Shown: positions 34,406-43,948 of the stretch, piece after piece | Layout of the letters: each line of letters begins with the position of its first letter | Position numbering within the stretch: position 1 is the first letter of the stretch | Source of the DNA: Bradyrhizobium sp. 149 | Lineage (GTDB): Bacteria > Pseudomonadota > Alphaproteobacteria > Rhizobiales > Xanthobacteraceae | Length of the DNA stretch: 64,000 nt | Direction: 5' to 3' | Assembly (NCBI RefSeq): GCF_023073915.1 | Contig: NZ_JADPKK010000023.1 | Coordinates: 248,001 to 312,000, forward strand | Notes under the pieces: generated by a model | What the model saw: the letters and a program-made list of their open reading frames with translations, nothing else | The model's database searches: none | Told to the model about the DNA's origin: nothing | Made by a program: the position numbers and the translations under genes

Positions 34406-37162
34406 TCAGGCGGCACTGACTGCGGCGCGCTCGGAGGCGACGAATTGCCGCTCGAATGCTTCCGCCGGCATCGGCCGGCCGAAGAAATAGCCCTGGCCTT
34501 GCTCGCATCCCATGCTCACCAGGAAATCGGCCGTCGCGCGGTTCTCGATGCCTTCGGCCACGACCGTGAGACCGAGCTGCTTGCTGAGACCGATGGTCGA
34601 CCCGACGATCGCGGCATCGTCGGAATCCGCGAGCAGATCGAGCACGAACGACCGGTCGATCTTGAGCCCGTCGAGCGGAAACTTCTTCAAATAGCTCAGG
34701 CTCGCATAGCCAGTGCCGAAATCGTCGAACACGACGTGGACGCCGAGCTGCTGGATGCGCTTGAACATGTCGAGCACGCGGGCTTCGTCGTGAAGCAGGA
34801 TGTCCTCGGTGACCTCGAGCTCGAGCAGCGACGGCGTGAGCCCCGTCGCTTCGAGCATCCCCGCAACCGAATGCGCAAGATCGCCTGACTGGAGCTGCGA
34901 GGGCGACAGGTTGATTGCGACGCGCACGCTGTCGCCGGACAATTCCCAGGCGCGTGCCTGCCGGCAGGCGGTCTCCATCACCCAGTTTCCGATCCGCTCG
35001 GACAGGGCCGAGCTATTGACCACCGGCATGAACTCCCCGGGCGAAACGTAGCCGCGCACGGGGTGCCGCCAACGGATCAGCGCTTCCGCTCCGACCAAGC
35101 TGGCGTCGATCAGGCGAACCTGGGGCTGGTAGAACAGCTCGAACTCTCCGCGATCGGCGGCAAGCGCCAATTCACTCTCCAGCGTCAGCCGATTCTCCAG
35201 CTCCTGCCTGATCGCGCTCTCGAAGATCACATGGCTGCCCCGGCGCGTCAGCTTTGCCTTGCTCAGCGCGAGATGGCCGTTGCTCAGGAGCTCGTCCGTG
35301 TTGCACCCGCCTGCCGGATAGACGGCGACGCCGATGCTGATCCTGACGCGATGCTGCCGCGCCCCGGTCGCAAGCGGCGCTTCGAACGCGCGCGCAATTC
35401 GTTCGGCAAACTCCGCGATCGGCTCGGCACCATCTGAGCCTTCGCGTGCAATGGCGAATTCGTCGCCGCTAAGCCGGGCAACGATAGCGCCGTCGCCCGC
35501 TTGGCCTTTCAGGCGAGTAGCCACCGCCTGCAGCACGAGGTCGCCGGCGGAATGGCCCAGCATGTCGTTGATGCTCTGGAAGCCGTCGAGCCCGATCACC
35601 AGCAGCGCGACCTCGCAAGGGTGCTGCCTCGCATCCGCGATCATGCCGGCCAGGCCGGCATGCAGCGTGTTGCGGTTGGCAAGACCGGTCAGCGCGTCGT
35701 ATTCGGCGAGATATCTGACGCGTTCGGCCTCGCGCTTGCGGACCGAGATGTCGCGCAGGATGGCTCCGTACTGGAAGCCGTCCGTTCCCTGCCAGCCCGA
35801 GAAGCTGGCCTCGACCGGGAAAGTTTCACCGTTCTTGCGCCGCCCTTCGAACTCGACGACGACCGCCCCGCCGGGGACCAGGAGTGCCTGGCGTGCGGCG
35901 TCGCGCATGGACGGCCTCGCGTCACCGTCCACGGAGACAGCGCACAGCGTTTCGAACGGGCGGCCGATGATCTCTGCGGGCATATAGCCGAAGATCGCGC
36001 TGGCGCCGGGATTCCACACGGTGATCGACTGATCTTCGTCGGTGCAGACCAGGCCATCGCCGAGCGACATCGCGATACGATGAAAGCGGCTTTCGGCGAT
36101 GCGCCCCAGGAGACCACGGAAGTCGATCTCGTCGAGTGCGATCGCCGTCAGATAAGCGACAATCGCGATATGGAACAGCGATGTGTCGATGATGAAGGGC
36201 CATTTTGCCTGCACGAGCACCGCAACCAGCTCGGAAAGCGCCCCGGCTGAGATCAGGATTGCGACGCGAACACCGGGTCCGAAGCGGCGCCACGAATACA
36301 CCATCAGCAGGCAGATCACAGCCAGACCCAGGATCATGCCGGTATCGGAGGTCCAGCGCAGCATCCGGTTCTGGAGGATCGATTCCGCTGCCAGCGCCTG
36401 GAGGATGGGTCCGGAGATGATGCGGCCATTTGGAACGCTGAACCGGTCGCCGAGTTCGAGCGCCGTCGCACCAATGATGATCTTCTTGTCTCTCAGCTTG
36501 TCGAGCGTGGCGGTTTCGCCGCGGAGCACGTCGGCATAGGAGACCGTCGGAACGGAGGTCGCCCGAATGCTGAAATCGATCAGGAACGGCGGCCGTCGAT
36601 TGGCGTCCTGCCCGGCCAGCACGACCGCCATCGACGGCATCAGGGCATCGCCGAGCTTCTCGCCGAACGGATAGCGGCGAACCAGCCCGTCGGATTCGAT
36701 CGCGACATTGACGAGTGCCGGCCACGACTGGTTGCTGAACGGCTTCTGCGGCCGATTGATGTGAGCCGCGCCGCCATTCGGCGCCGGCTGCTTGAAGGAC
36801 GGCAGGATCGTCGAGCCGCCGGCCTCGCGTAGCGCCTTCACGAACGCCTCGTCGGAGGCAGGATCCGATGGCGAGCTGAAATCGACGTCGAAGGCGATGT
36901 CCTGCGCCCTCGCCGCCTCGAGCCTGTGCAACAGTTCGGCATGCAGGCGGCGCGGCCAAGGCCATACCCCGATCTGGTCGATCGAGGGCGCGTCGATGGC
37001 GACCACGACGACATTGCCGCTGGCGTCACGCGACTGCCAGGCGAACCTGAGGTCGGTCAGCGCGTTGCGAAGCGTACTGTGCCACCCCGTGGACAGCACC
37101 ACCGCGAGTGCAGTCACGACAAGAATATGCGGCCGATAGCGTTTCACCCGATCCTCCTGCAC
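34406..37162 (-). CDS. CHASE2-PAS-GGDEF-EAL cyclic-di-GMP signalling protein
   Basis: This 918-residue membrane sensor starts with an N-terminal hydrophobic helix, a CHASE2 extracellular domain (about 40-265), membrane segments at about 275-345, a PAS domain (about 355-475), GGDEF (about 485-645) and EAL (about 660-905). The GGDEF motif reads SGDEF at 565-569, so cyclase activity may be weakened, while DALTGLANR is normal. The EAL domain keeps GAEALIRWRHP (693-695 = EAL) and the loop-6 DDFGTGYASL, so phosphodiesterase activity is likely. It is 41 bp downstream of the FecR-domain gene in one operon, so cell-envelope sensing may set c-di-GMP levels. Confidence 0.9.
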   Translation of the reverse strand: MQEDRVKRYRPHILVVTALAVVLSTGWHSTLRNALTDLRFAWQSRDASGNVVVVAIDAPSIDQIGVWPWPRRLHAELLHRLEAARAQDIAFDVDFSSPSDPASDEAFVKALREAGGSTILPSFKQPAPNGGAAHINRPQKPFSNQSWPALVNVAIESDGLVRRYPFGEKLGDALMPSMAVVLAGQDANRRPPFLIDFSIRATSVPTVSYADVLRGETATLDKLRDKKIIIGATALELGDRFSVPNGRIISGPILQALAAESILQNRMLRWTSDTGMILGLAVICLLMVYSWRRFGPGVRVAILISAGALSELVAVLVQAKWPFIIDTSLFHIAIVAYLTAIALDEIDFRGLLGRIAESRFHRIAMSLGDGLVCTDEDQSITVWNPGASAIFGYMPAEIIGRPFETLCAVSVDGDARPSMRDAARQALLVPGGAVVVEFEGRRKNGETFPVEASFSGWQGTDGFQYGAILRDISVRKREAERVRYLAEYDALTGLANRNTLHAGLAGMIADARQHPCEVALLVIGLDGFQSINDMLGHSAGDLVLQAVATRLKGQAGDGAIVARLSGDEFAIAREGSDGAEPIAEFAERIARAFEAPLATGARQHRVRISIGVAVYPAGGCNTDELLSNGHLALSKAKLTRRGSHVIFESAIRQELENRLTLESELALAADRGEFELFYQPQVRLIDASLVGAEALIRWRHPVRGYVSPGEFMPVVNSSALSERIGNWVMETACRQARAWELSGDSVRVAINLSPSQLQSGDLAHSVAGMLEATGLTPSLLELEVTEDILLHDEARVLDMFKRIQQLGVHVVFDDFGTGYASLSYLKKFPLDGLKIDRSFVLDLLADSDDAAIVGSTIGLSKQLGLTVVAEGIENRATADFLVSMGCEQGQGYFFGRPMPAEAFERQFVASERAAVSAA

Positions 37163-37203
37163 CCGCTTCTGCAGGTGCGCCCCTCATCCCCTAGGCAACA
37201 GCC

Positions 37204-38430
37204 TCAATGCTTGTTGTGGCCGTATCCGTTGCCGTGACCGTTGCTGCCGTTGCCGCCACCATTGCCGTTGCCGTTACCATTGTTGCCCTTGCCGTTACCG
37301 GTGGCACTACTGTTGCCGTTGCCGTTGCCGTTGCCGGAATTTCCGTTGCCGGAGTTGCCGTTGTTGCCAGCGTTTCCGTTGTTGGCGGCAGCGGCGATCG
37401 TGGCGCCTGGATTTGACGAGCTGCTGCTGCCAGCCGTTACGACGCCACTTGTCGTCACCGCGCTCTGGGCGGTGCTGTTGGATGCCGTCGTGCTCGCTTT
37501 GCTGTCGCTCCAGACGGTTTCGGTGCTGCTGTTCGCGTTGCGCACCTGCCCGGGCGCAACGGCGCCGTGGGCGAGACCATTCGTGACCTTGTGGACGTTC
37601 AGCTTGACCTCGCCGAGCGAGTTCGAGATGCGCACGACGCCGGCCTTGGCCCCACCAGACTTGCCCGCGTGACCTCCGGCCGCCTGATGCGATTGCTTGG
37701 GCGCGCCCGCCGCCTTGGTGCCCTTGTCGGTCGCACCAAGCGCATGGATCGCATGGCCGTTCGCGGCATTGCGCGGGGCGGACAGGCCCGATTTCGGCAC
37801 GGGGATCCGCTCGATGCTCGAGGCGCGCGGCTTGCCTTGCTCGATCGTATTGAAGGTCCCGGAGCCGCTCAGAGAGAGGCCGGGCTTGCCGTGCTCGAAG
37901 ACGGTGGCGGCCTGCCCCGGCAGGACCTGAGCGATCTGTCCCGTCTTGAAGTCGGAGACCTCAACCTGGCCGCGGAGCACGCCGACCTTGGTGCTGCCTG
38001 CATCCACGGTGACGCTGAACTGCGTTCCCTTGACCACGGCGGCGAGATAGGGCGTCTCGACCTCGAAATGCTTGACGTTGCGCTTCTCGACCTCGAGCAG
38101 GATCGAACCTGCCTGCTGGATGATGGTGGTCGAGAGACCCTCCTTCTTCTCCGTCGGCAAGCCGACCACCGAATTGGGAGAGATCAGTATGGTTTCCTCG
38201 CCGCGGACGAGCAGCACGCGCCCGTTCCGTCCGGTACGAATGGTATCGCCGGGCTTGAGCGCCTCCTGCTGGTTCAATGATACCTGCTGCGCGCCGCTGG
38301 TGGCGACCCAGACCTCGCCCGTGGCCCTGCCGACCGACCAGACGCCATCGTCCGCGGCGGATGCGCCGGAGACCGTTCCCAGGATCAGCGCAGCCGCGAA
38401 GGCGCACCGCATTCCAATTTTGACCAGCAT
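37204..38430 (-). CDS. FecR-domain exported protein with Asn/Gly-rich tail
   Basis: The 408-residue protein has a Sec signal (MLVKIGMRCAFAAALILGTV, AAD cleavage), then a FecR domain (about 35-180): GEVWVATSGAQQVSLNQQE, LKPGDTIRTGRNGRVLLVRG, YLAAVVKGTQFSV. The last 60 residues are almost only Asn and Gly (NNGNAGNNGNSGN-like) with a final His. FecR domains outside iron signalling often sit with CHASE2 proteins and secretion pores, as here. The protein is probably periplasmic or surface-associated and may feed a signal to the downstream CHASE2 protein. It is divergent from the two-partner pore gene. Confidence 0.85.
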   Translation of the reverse strand: MLVKIGMRCAFAAALILGTVSGASAADDGVWSVGRATGEVWVATSGAQQVSLNQQEALKPGDTIRTGRNGRVLLVRGEETILISPNSVVGLPTEKKEGLSTTIIQQAGSILLEVEKRNVKHFEVETPYLAAVVKGTQFSVTVDAGSTKVGVLRGQVEVSDFKTGQIAQVLPGQAATVFEHGKPGLSLSGSGTFNTIEQGKPRASSIERIPVPKSGLSAPRNAANGHAIHALGATDKGTKAAGAPKQSHQAAGGHAGKSGGAKAGVVRISNSLGEVKLNVHKVTNGLAHGAVAPGQVRNANSSTETVWSDSKASTTASNSTAQSAVTTSGVVTAGSSSSSNPGATIAAAANNGNAGNNGNSGNGNSGNGNGNGNSSATGNGKGNNGNGNGNGGGNGSNGHGNGYGHNKH

Positions 38431-38560
38431 GACAATCCTCAGTCCGCGTTACAGCCGGTCCTGAGGGGTATCCGAAATGCCTCAACATAGAATTATCAGG
38501 AAGCGGCGAGCGGAGCGGTCGCGTTAACGGTTCATTGACCATAAAAAACTATGAAAAATC

Positions 38561-40357
38561 ATGTCGCTAACGAGCTCTTACCGTCGCACGGGCACTTCTC
38601 CGTCAAACTACGGGGACAGGCGCGCTGCGCGCGTCGAGAAGCGGTATCTCCTTGCCACACTGGTGCTGTTGGCGCCGATCTTTGCGGGAGTTCCTCAGGC
38701 TTTCGCACAACAGGCGAACCAGCCGGGCTTCGATCCGCGCCAACCCGAGAAATATTTTGAAAACCAAACCGAGCGGGAATCGCTGAGCCGCCCTCCGGTC
38801 AGGCTGCCGACAGTCGGCCAGCCCAACACCGGCGGCGATACCAAGCCTCAATTCGTGCTGCGCGGCGTCGATGTCACTGGAGCCCGGGCCGTATCCCCCG
38901 ATCGCATCGCCGCTGTCTACCAGCCCTATGTCGGCAAGAAGGTTTCGCAGGCCGATCTCGCCGCGATCGCCGGCGCGATCAGCGATCTCTACCGCGCCGA
39001 TGGTTTTCACTTGAGCCGTGCGATCGTGCCGCCGCAGGATATTGCGGACGGACGCGTCCGGATCCAGGTGGTCGAAGGCGCCATCTTGGAGGCCGAGCTG
39101 AAAGGCGACGGCGCCGAGCAGTTCGGCGTGAGACCGATGCTTGGGCCGGTTCTGGCCGAGCAACCGTCGCGCCTGGTAACGCTGGAACGTCAGCTGTTTC
39201 TCGTCAACGGCAGACCTGGCGTCCGGATCACCGATATCGCACTGGAGGAGATCGGCACTGCAACGGGCCGATTCCGCCTCATTGTCCATTTGAAGACCTG
39301 GCACGTCTTCTCGTCGTTCGGTCTGGACAATCTCGGCTCATCATCAGTCGGTCCGTGGCAGACCTATGCGACCGGCGCGTTCAACTCCTATCTCACGCCC
39401 GGCGACACGCTGGCGGTCAATCTGTCGACCATCGCCAACGACCCCCGCCAGCTTGGCTTCGCACGGCTGTCCTACGATGCACCGGTCGGTGCCGACGGTG
39501 TGCGTCTCGGCGGGTCCGTCCTGTACAGCGCGGTTAGACCGGGCGATGCACGCCGCCTCGACAGCGACATCACCACGACCGAGGCATTCGAGCTGCGTGC
39601 CAGCATCGTCCCATTGCAGTCGCAATCCTCCTCGCTGACCCTGACCGCGGCGACGACCTTCAGCAACGTGTCCGAGCATGACCTTTACGGCGCCTGGTAC
39701 AACGACCACATCAGGACCGCGAGCCTGACCGCTGATTACCGGCTTCAGGACCATTTCGGTGGCACCAATTTCGCGACGCTGACCTACCGCCAGGGCCTCG
39801 ACATCTTCGGTGCCTCGCATTTCGACGACGATCTTTTGTCGCGCGATGGCGCGTCATCGAACTTCTCGGTGCTAAACCTCTGGTTCACGCGCTACCAGAC
39901 GCTCAACGACGTCTGGTCGCTCAAGCTTTCCGCTGCGAGCCAGACGGCGTCACGGCCGCTGTTCACCTCGCAGCAATTCTATCTCGGTGGCGCTGCCTTC
40001 GGGCGCGGCTATGGCGCAGCAGAGATCAGCGGGGACAACGGTCTTGCCGGCTCTCTCGAACTGCGCTTCGACCAGAAACTCAACTACCGCTACTGGACCG
40101 GCTATCAGCTCTATGCCTTCGGCGACGCCGGCGCCGTCTGGAACGACCGTTACCGCCTGAGCGACGGCCTGTCGCTGACCTCGGCCGGAGCTGGCGTGCG
40201 GTTCTTCCTGCCGGACGATTTCCAGGCCGATCTCGGCGTGGCCGTCCCCCTGAGCTACCGGGCGCCCGACAACGACCGCCGCAGCCCCCGCTTCCTGTTT
40301 ACTCTGTCCAGCGCGCTGCGGCTCTGCTCCGAACGCGGCAAGGGCGGCTGTCTGTAA
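38561..40357 (+). CDS. ShlB/FhaC-type two-partner secretion outer-membrane transporter
   Basis: The 598-residue outer-membrane protein has a signal peptide (LATLVLLAPIFAGVPQAFAQ), a POTRA region FVLRGVDVTGARAVSPDRI to HLSRAIVPPQDIADGRVRIQVVEGAI, and a C-terminal 16-strand barrel with the family signature GRGYGAAEISGDNGLAGSLE. It would export a large TpsA partner across the outer membrane. No TpsA gene is next to it; the neighbours are the FecR/CHASE2 pair on one side and an alpha/beta hydrolase on the other. The partner may be elsewhere, or this type may serve another cargo. Confidence 0.85.
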   Translation: MSLTSSYRRTGTSPSNYGDRRAARVEKRYLLATLVLLAPIFAGVPQAFAQQANQPGFDPRQPEKYFENQTERESLSRPPVRLPTVGQPNTGGDTKPQFVLRGVDVTGARAVSPDRIAAVYQPYVGKKVSQADLAAIAGAISDLYRADGFHLSRAIVPPQDIADGRVRIQVVEGAILEAELKGDGAEQFGVRPMLGPVLAEQPSRLVTLERQLFLVNGRPGVRITDIALEEIGTATGRFRLIVHLKTWHVFSSFGLDNLGSSSVGPWQTYATGAFNSYLTPGDTLAVNLSTIANDPRQLGFARLSYDAPVGADGVRLGGSVLYSAVRPGDARRLDSDITTTEAFELRASIVPLQSQSSSLTLTAATTFSNVSEHDLYGAWYNDHIRTASLTADYRLQDHFGGTNFATLTYRQGLDIFGASHFDDDLLSRDGASSNFSVLNLWFTRYQTLNDVWSLKLSAASQTASRPLFTSQQFYLGGAAFGRGYGAAEISGDNGLAGSLELRFDQKLNYRYWTGYQLYAFGDAGAVWNDRYRLSDGLSLTSAGAGVRFFLPDDFQADLGVAVPLSYRAPDNDRRSPRFLFTLSSALRLCSERGKGGCL

Positions 40358-40510
40358 ACCCTCGCCCTTCGCGCTATGGCCCCGGGCATGCGGCTCTTTT
40401 GGGGCGCGGCTCACAGACTTGCCTAAATTTAATCCCGTAACCTGCTCACGATCGCTCGATCCGGGAGTTCCCAATGACCATGTCACTCAGAAGTGATTTG
40501 AGACGGAACA

Positions 40511-41341
40511 ATGAAAAGGGTGTTTGCAGTTCTGGCGTTTCTTTGCGTCCTCGGCGTCGGCCAGTATTTCGTCGTCAGCCGGTTCGCGATCCGCCATGAG
40601 GTTTTGACCCTGTTCGACGCCGCGCGCCAGCGGCCGATTGCGGTCGAAATCGCGGTACGGCGCGATTACGAGACCAAGGCCAATCTCGGCCTCTGGAAGC
40701 TCCCGCTCGCCATCATCAGCAACGGCAACACCGTCAAGGCTACCGAATATTCCTTCCTCGCCAACGTGCTCGCCGCACGCGGTTATCTCGTCGCCAGCAT
40801 CCAGCAGGACCTGCCGAGCGATCCGCCGCTGATGACCCAGGCTGGCCAGCAATATGTCGGCCGGCGCGAGGTCTATATCCGCTGCGAGGCCAACATCCTC
40901 TTCGCCTTGGGCGAGTTGAAGAGGCGGCAAGAGAACGCCGACTATGACCACATCACGCTTGTCGGGCATTCCAACGGTGGCGACGTTTCGATGTATGTCG
41001 CCCATCAGCACCCGGAACTGGTGTCGAAAGTGATCACGCTCGACAATCTACGGGTGCCTTTCGTGCTTAGCGACAACATGAAGATCTTGTCGTTCCGCTC
41101 GAAGGATCCGCATTTCGTAACCGATCCCGGCGTACTGCCAACACCGGAAGAGGCCAAGGCGCGCGGCATCGACATTATCCACACTGGCGCACAGCATACC
41201 GAGATGAGCGATCGCGGTCCCGATGCGGTCAAGCAGAAGATCCAGGAGACACTCGACCGCTTCCTGCGCGACAGCGCCAGCAGCGCGCTCGCGCCGGCCG
41301 ATACACGTAGCCCGATGATCATGAACCCCGGCGACTATTAG
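40511..41341 (+). CDS. Alpha/beta hydrolase, membrane-anchored or exported
   Basis: The 276-residue protein has an N-terminal hydrophobic leader (MKRVFAVLAFLCVLGVGQYF) and an alpha/beta-hydrolase core with nucleophile elbow LVGHSNGGDVS (Ser in GHSNG), an earlier oxyanion-region strand LPLAIISNGN, and a late His in TGAQHTEMSD that can complete the triad. Family activities range from esterase to lipase; substrate unknown. It is the only complete gene between the secretion pore and a decayed cytochrome gene. Confidence 0.8.
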   Translation: MKRVFAVLAFLCVLGVGQYFVVSRFAIRHEVLTLFDAARQRPIAVEIAVRRDYETKANLGLWKLPLAIISNGNTVKATEYSFLANVLAARGYLVASIQQDLPSDPPLMTQAGQQYVGRREVYIRCEANILFALGELKRRQENADYDHITLVGHSNGGDVSMYVAHQHPELVSKVITLDNLRVPFVLSDNMKILSFRSKDPHFVTDPGVLPTPEEAKARGIDIIHTGAQHTEMSDRGPDAVKQKIQETLDRFLRDSASSALAPADTRSPMIMNPGDY

Positions 41342-41630
41342 GCTGGCCCCTTTGCGGCAGATCAGGGCTGCCGCCGGCCGGCCACGATAGAAAGGGCTTC
41401 GCCATCTCGGAGAGGCACGTGTCGCACTCCATCGAAAGCCTTGATACGAAAAGACCCGCTAGGACAAGCTTTGGCCTGCCCGCGGCAAGGACGCCGAGAT
41501 TTGCCCGGCATCTCTACCGTTCGGCCCGCAATCTGCTGCGGTCGATCATCGCCCGCGTCGACCTCTCGCAGTTTCCGGGTTCGTGTTGCGGATGAGCACG
41601 ACGTCGCGAGCCAACACACAGGGTTGCCCT

Positions 41631-41949
41631 ATGCACCGGCATTCGAGACGAATCTGCCTGCTGCTTGCAGTGGCCTCGAGCTTGGGCACGTCGTCCGCTG
41701 TCGCCGCCGATGCCGATCACGGCGCCAACCCTGCGAGGCGTTAGTGCGCCACTCGCCATGTCGTGGCGAACGGCCAGACCCAGGCGAGCGCCGACGTCCC
41801 CTCCTTTCGCGTCCGTTGCGCGCAGGCCTGACTTCAGTTCGGAGCGGCTCGCCTTTTTCCTGCTGGACCCGCACCCGAAGATGCCGAATTTCCCCTTGAG
41901 TCGGACCGAAGCCGGCGACATCGCGACCCACATCGCGTCGCTGCGTTAG
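41631..41949 (+). pseudogene. Cytochrome c gene inactivated by stop, heme-site loss and frameshift
   Basis: A signal peptide (MHRHSRRICLLLAVASSL, AVAAD) leads to the heme region, but codon 38 is TAG (41742-41744) where family proteins have Trp. The following CxxCH reads CATRH, so the second Cys is gone. A frame change after ADVPSF then restores a typical small-cytochrome C-terminus: DFSSERLAFFLLDPHPKMP and TEAGDIATHIASLR. At least three independent lesions make this a pseudogene, not a sequencing error. Confidence 0.8.
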
Positions 41950-42142
41950 CAGAGCGCCGGCCGGTCAAGACACCTGCAACAAATGCAAATCCGTGCCGGA
42001 GAACCGACAGGGATCAGCAGAAAGGATGATGGCCGTCGAATGAGGTCCATTCGGCGGCCAATCATGACCTGGACCAGCATCGACGTGCGTATCTTCACGC
42101 CGCGCAAGTCTAATCTGTGACGCGCCGTGAACACACCGAGTA

Positions 42143-42484
42143 TCAGGACTTGCCCTTCCCCGGTTGCATGAGACTGCCGGTCATCTGGCGCATGTGATCT
42201 CCGGCACTGGTGAACTGGCTGCGCAGGAAATCCGATTGGATTCGCATCGCCTCCTGAAGGTCGGTGGCATGGACGAGCTTGCGAGCATGCTCGAACGCCG
42301 ACTTCATGTTCTGCTCGGTGAAAGCGAGCGCCTGCCTCGACACGTCTGCCCCCGCGCCCGGAACGGTCGTCATCGATTTGGTGGCGGCTTCGAAAAACAT
42401 TCCGAATGCCTTTTCCGCCTGGTCAATCGTCTTCTCGGCCAGGTCGCGCAGTTCGGCCGGAACTTCGAGCTTCGGTTCGATCAT
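42143..42484 (-). CDS. Phasin
   Basis: The 113-residue helical protein starts at ATG 42484, preceded by GGGAGGAG eight bases upstream. The core LRDLAEKTIDQAEKAFGMFF and LAFTEQNMKSAFEHARKLV matches the phasin_2 family, which coats polyhydroxyalkanoate granules and limits their size. The C-terminus (SAGDHMRQMTGSLMQPGKGK) is normal. No PHA synthase lies in the window, so the granule genes are elsewhere. Confidence 0.85.
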   Translation of the reverse strand: MIEPKLEVPAELRDLAEKTIDQAEKAFGMFFEAATKSMTTVPGAGADVSRQALAFTEQNMKSAFEHARKLVHATDLQEAMRIQSDFLRSQFTSAGDHMRQMTGSLMQPGKGKS

Positions 42485-42629
42485 GGTCGCACTCCTCCCT
42501 TTTTCTGAACTGAATACCACACTTGCCGGATCGCCTTCCAGCGTCCAACCTGGGGCAAACGTCGCCCCGGCGGCCGTCTCTGGCAGGAAAACGAAGGGTA
42601 AGGCGTGTAAGGCCGGCGCGCGGTCCGGC

Positions 42630-42815
42630 TCAGGACAGGGGGTGTTCGGGAAGGGCTTCTTCGGTGGCGAGGTCTTCGACAAGCTTGATGACCTCGAAAC
42701 GCTGCCGGGGCGCGAGCTTCAGAAACGCCCGAAGCAGGCGCAGGCTTTCGACCGTACCGCTTGCCGGCGCGCCGAGCTTGAGGTGCAGTTGAGCCGCGAA
42801 ATTGAGGTTTTTCAT
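42630..42815 (-). CDS. Small helical hypothetical protein
   Basis: The 61-residue protein from ATG 42815 (MKNLNFAAQLHLKLGAPASG) has a helical middle LRLLRAFLKLAPRQRFEVIK and an acidic tail. I recognise it as a rhizobial small protein of unknown function. It precedes the phasin gene in the same direction, about 145 bp away. Confidence 0.6.
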   Translation of the reverse strand: MKNLNFAAQLHLKLGAPASGTVESLRLLRAFLKLAPRQRFEVIKLVEDLATEEALPEHPLS

Positions 42816-43545
42816 CTCGCACCTATGACAAGCATCGGCCTTCGTGATCCGTCGTCGAAGTCCCAACTGAGAACCGAATGCCATAACGGGATGCCATGGC
42901 GACGGCGAGCTTTCGGCCGGGGGAGCCCGGCGTGTTAGCACGCTGAGCTACATGTCCAAACGGACGGGCTCAAGCGAACAGGTTGTAACTATGCCAAGGA
43001 ACAACCCCTCCGGCAAGCCCAACAGTTGGCGTAGCGATGCTTCGTCTGCATCGCGCTACGGCAATTCCGGATAACAGGAATATGGCCCGCCGTCACCCAC
43101 CTGCGTCAGGAAGCGTCATCAACCAGGCACGCGGCCTTGATCGCTGTCAATCGGCGCTGCGTTTCGGATGTGAATGGATGGACATTGGCGGGTGCGAATG
43201 AATGCTTCTTCAGCGTATACACGTAATTGTTGAGTCCGACTTCGGCGGTTGTATCGTCGGCGAAATGAACGCCGATCTGGTACTATGGGGATCGGCAGCC
43301 ACAGCGCTGTCTGCTGCACCAAGAGACGTGAAGGCGAACCATGACGCTGGATTTCATCCAAACGCGCCCCCTCGAACTGTAGGACCTGGACGCGCCTCAT
43401 CGCATCAGGGTTGATCGGCCGCATTTGTTTCTGACCGTGAACCGTTGTTGAGGAGAAAACGACAAAGCGGTGGCGGAACATTCACGCAGATCACGGGCGC
43501 CGGACTGATCGATTCGGGCGCTCCTCAGCACCAAAGGACGACGGC
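42816..43545. other. 730-bp stretch without a supported gene
   Basis: Contains a hairpin at about 43031-43059 (GCGATGC with GCATCGC arms) that may belong to a dispersed repeat family. No convincing coding frame: the minus-strand frame at 43119-43481 has basic, random composition and no ribosome binding site. No tRNA was recognised. Confidence 0.45.
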
Positions 43546-43902
43546 ATGCTTTCTCGCTGCGATCTCATCAAGGGCGCCGCAGTCGCGCTTCTCACCCTCT
43601 CGACACAAGGCGCATGGGCGCAGGAAACCCGGATGAACCTGTTCAAGATCGTCACCATCAAGGACGAAATCGTCGTCGGATTGTCGGCGGAGGAGCTTCA
43701 GGCGCTCGGCGGCAACGATGCCAGCGCCGTTGCACACGCCCTGGCGCAGAAGGGCGATCTCACCGTCTGGCAATACAACGTGCATCGCGGTTCGAACGGG
43801 GAATTGCAGCAGGCACCGACCGCTAGGATCGGGCTCTTGGCCGACGCTTCGCTGCGCGTCGAGCCCTATACCACGCCCTACCAGATCCTACCGCATCCCT
43901 AA
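43546..43902 (+). CDS. Small exported hypothetical protein
   Basis: The 118-residue protein has a signal peptide (LIKGAAVALLTLSTQGAWAQ) followed by a compact alpha/beta part, MNLFKIVTIKDEIVVGLSAEEL, a helix ASAVAHALAQKG and a strand LTVWQYNVHRG. It has no catalytic motif I recognise. Similar single-domain periplasmic proteins are common in Bradyrhizobium. It is transcribed toward the convergent DUF6456 gene. Confidence 0.7.
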   Translation: MLSRCDLIKGAAVALLTLSTQGAWAQETRMNLFKIVTIKDEIVVGLSAEELQALGGNDASAVAHALAQKGDLTVWQYNVHRGSNGELQQAPTARIGLLADASLRVEPYTTPYQILPHP

Positions 43903-43948
43903 GCAGCAGGCTGGCGCGCCCGCGGTCGAGGCCGCAGGCGCGCCGTTG

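Noticed and set aside
37204..37400. GTTGCC-type tandem DNA repeats suggesting CRISPR or a minisatellite
   Set aside because: It is the coding sequence of the Asn/Gly-rich tail of the FecR-domain protein; no spacers, and the repeats are imperfect codon runs.
43119..43481. 120-residue minus-strand frame
   Set aside because: Random basic composition, no ribosome binding site and no recognisable motif.
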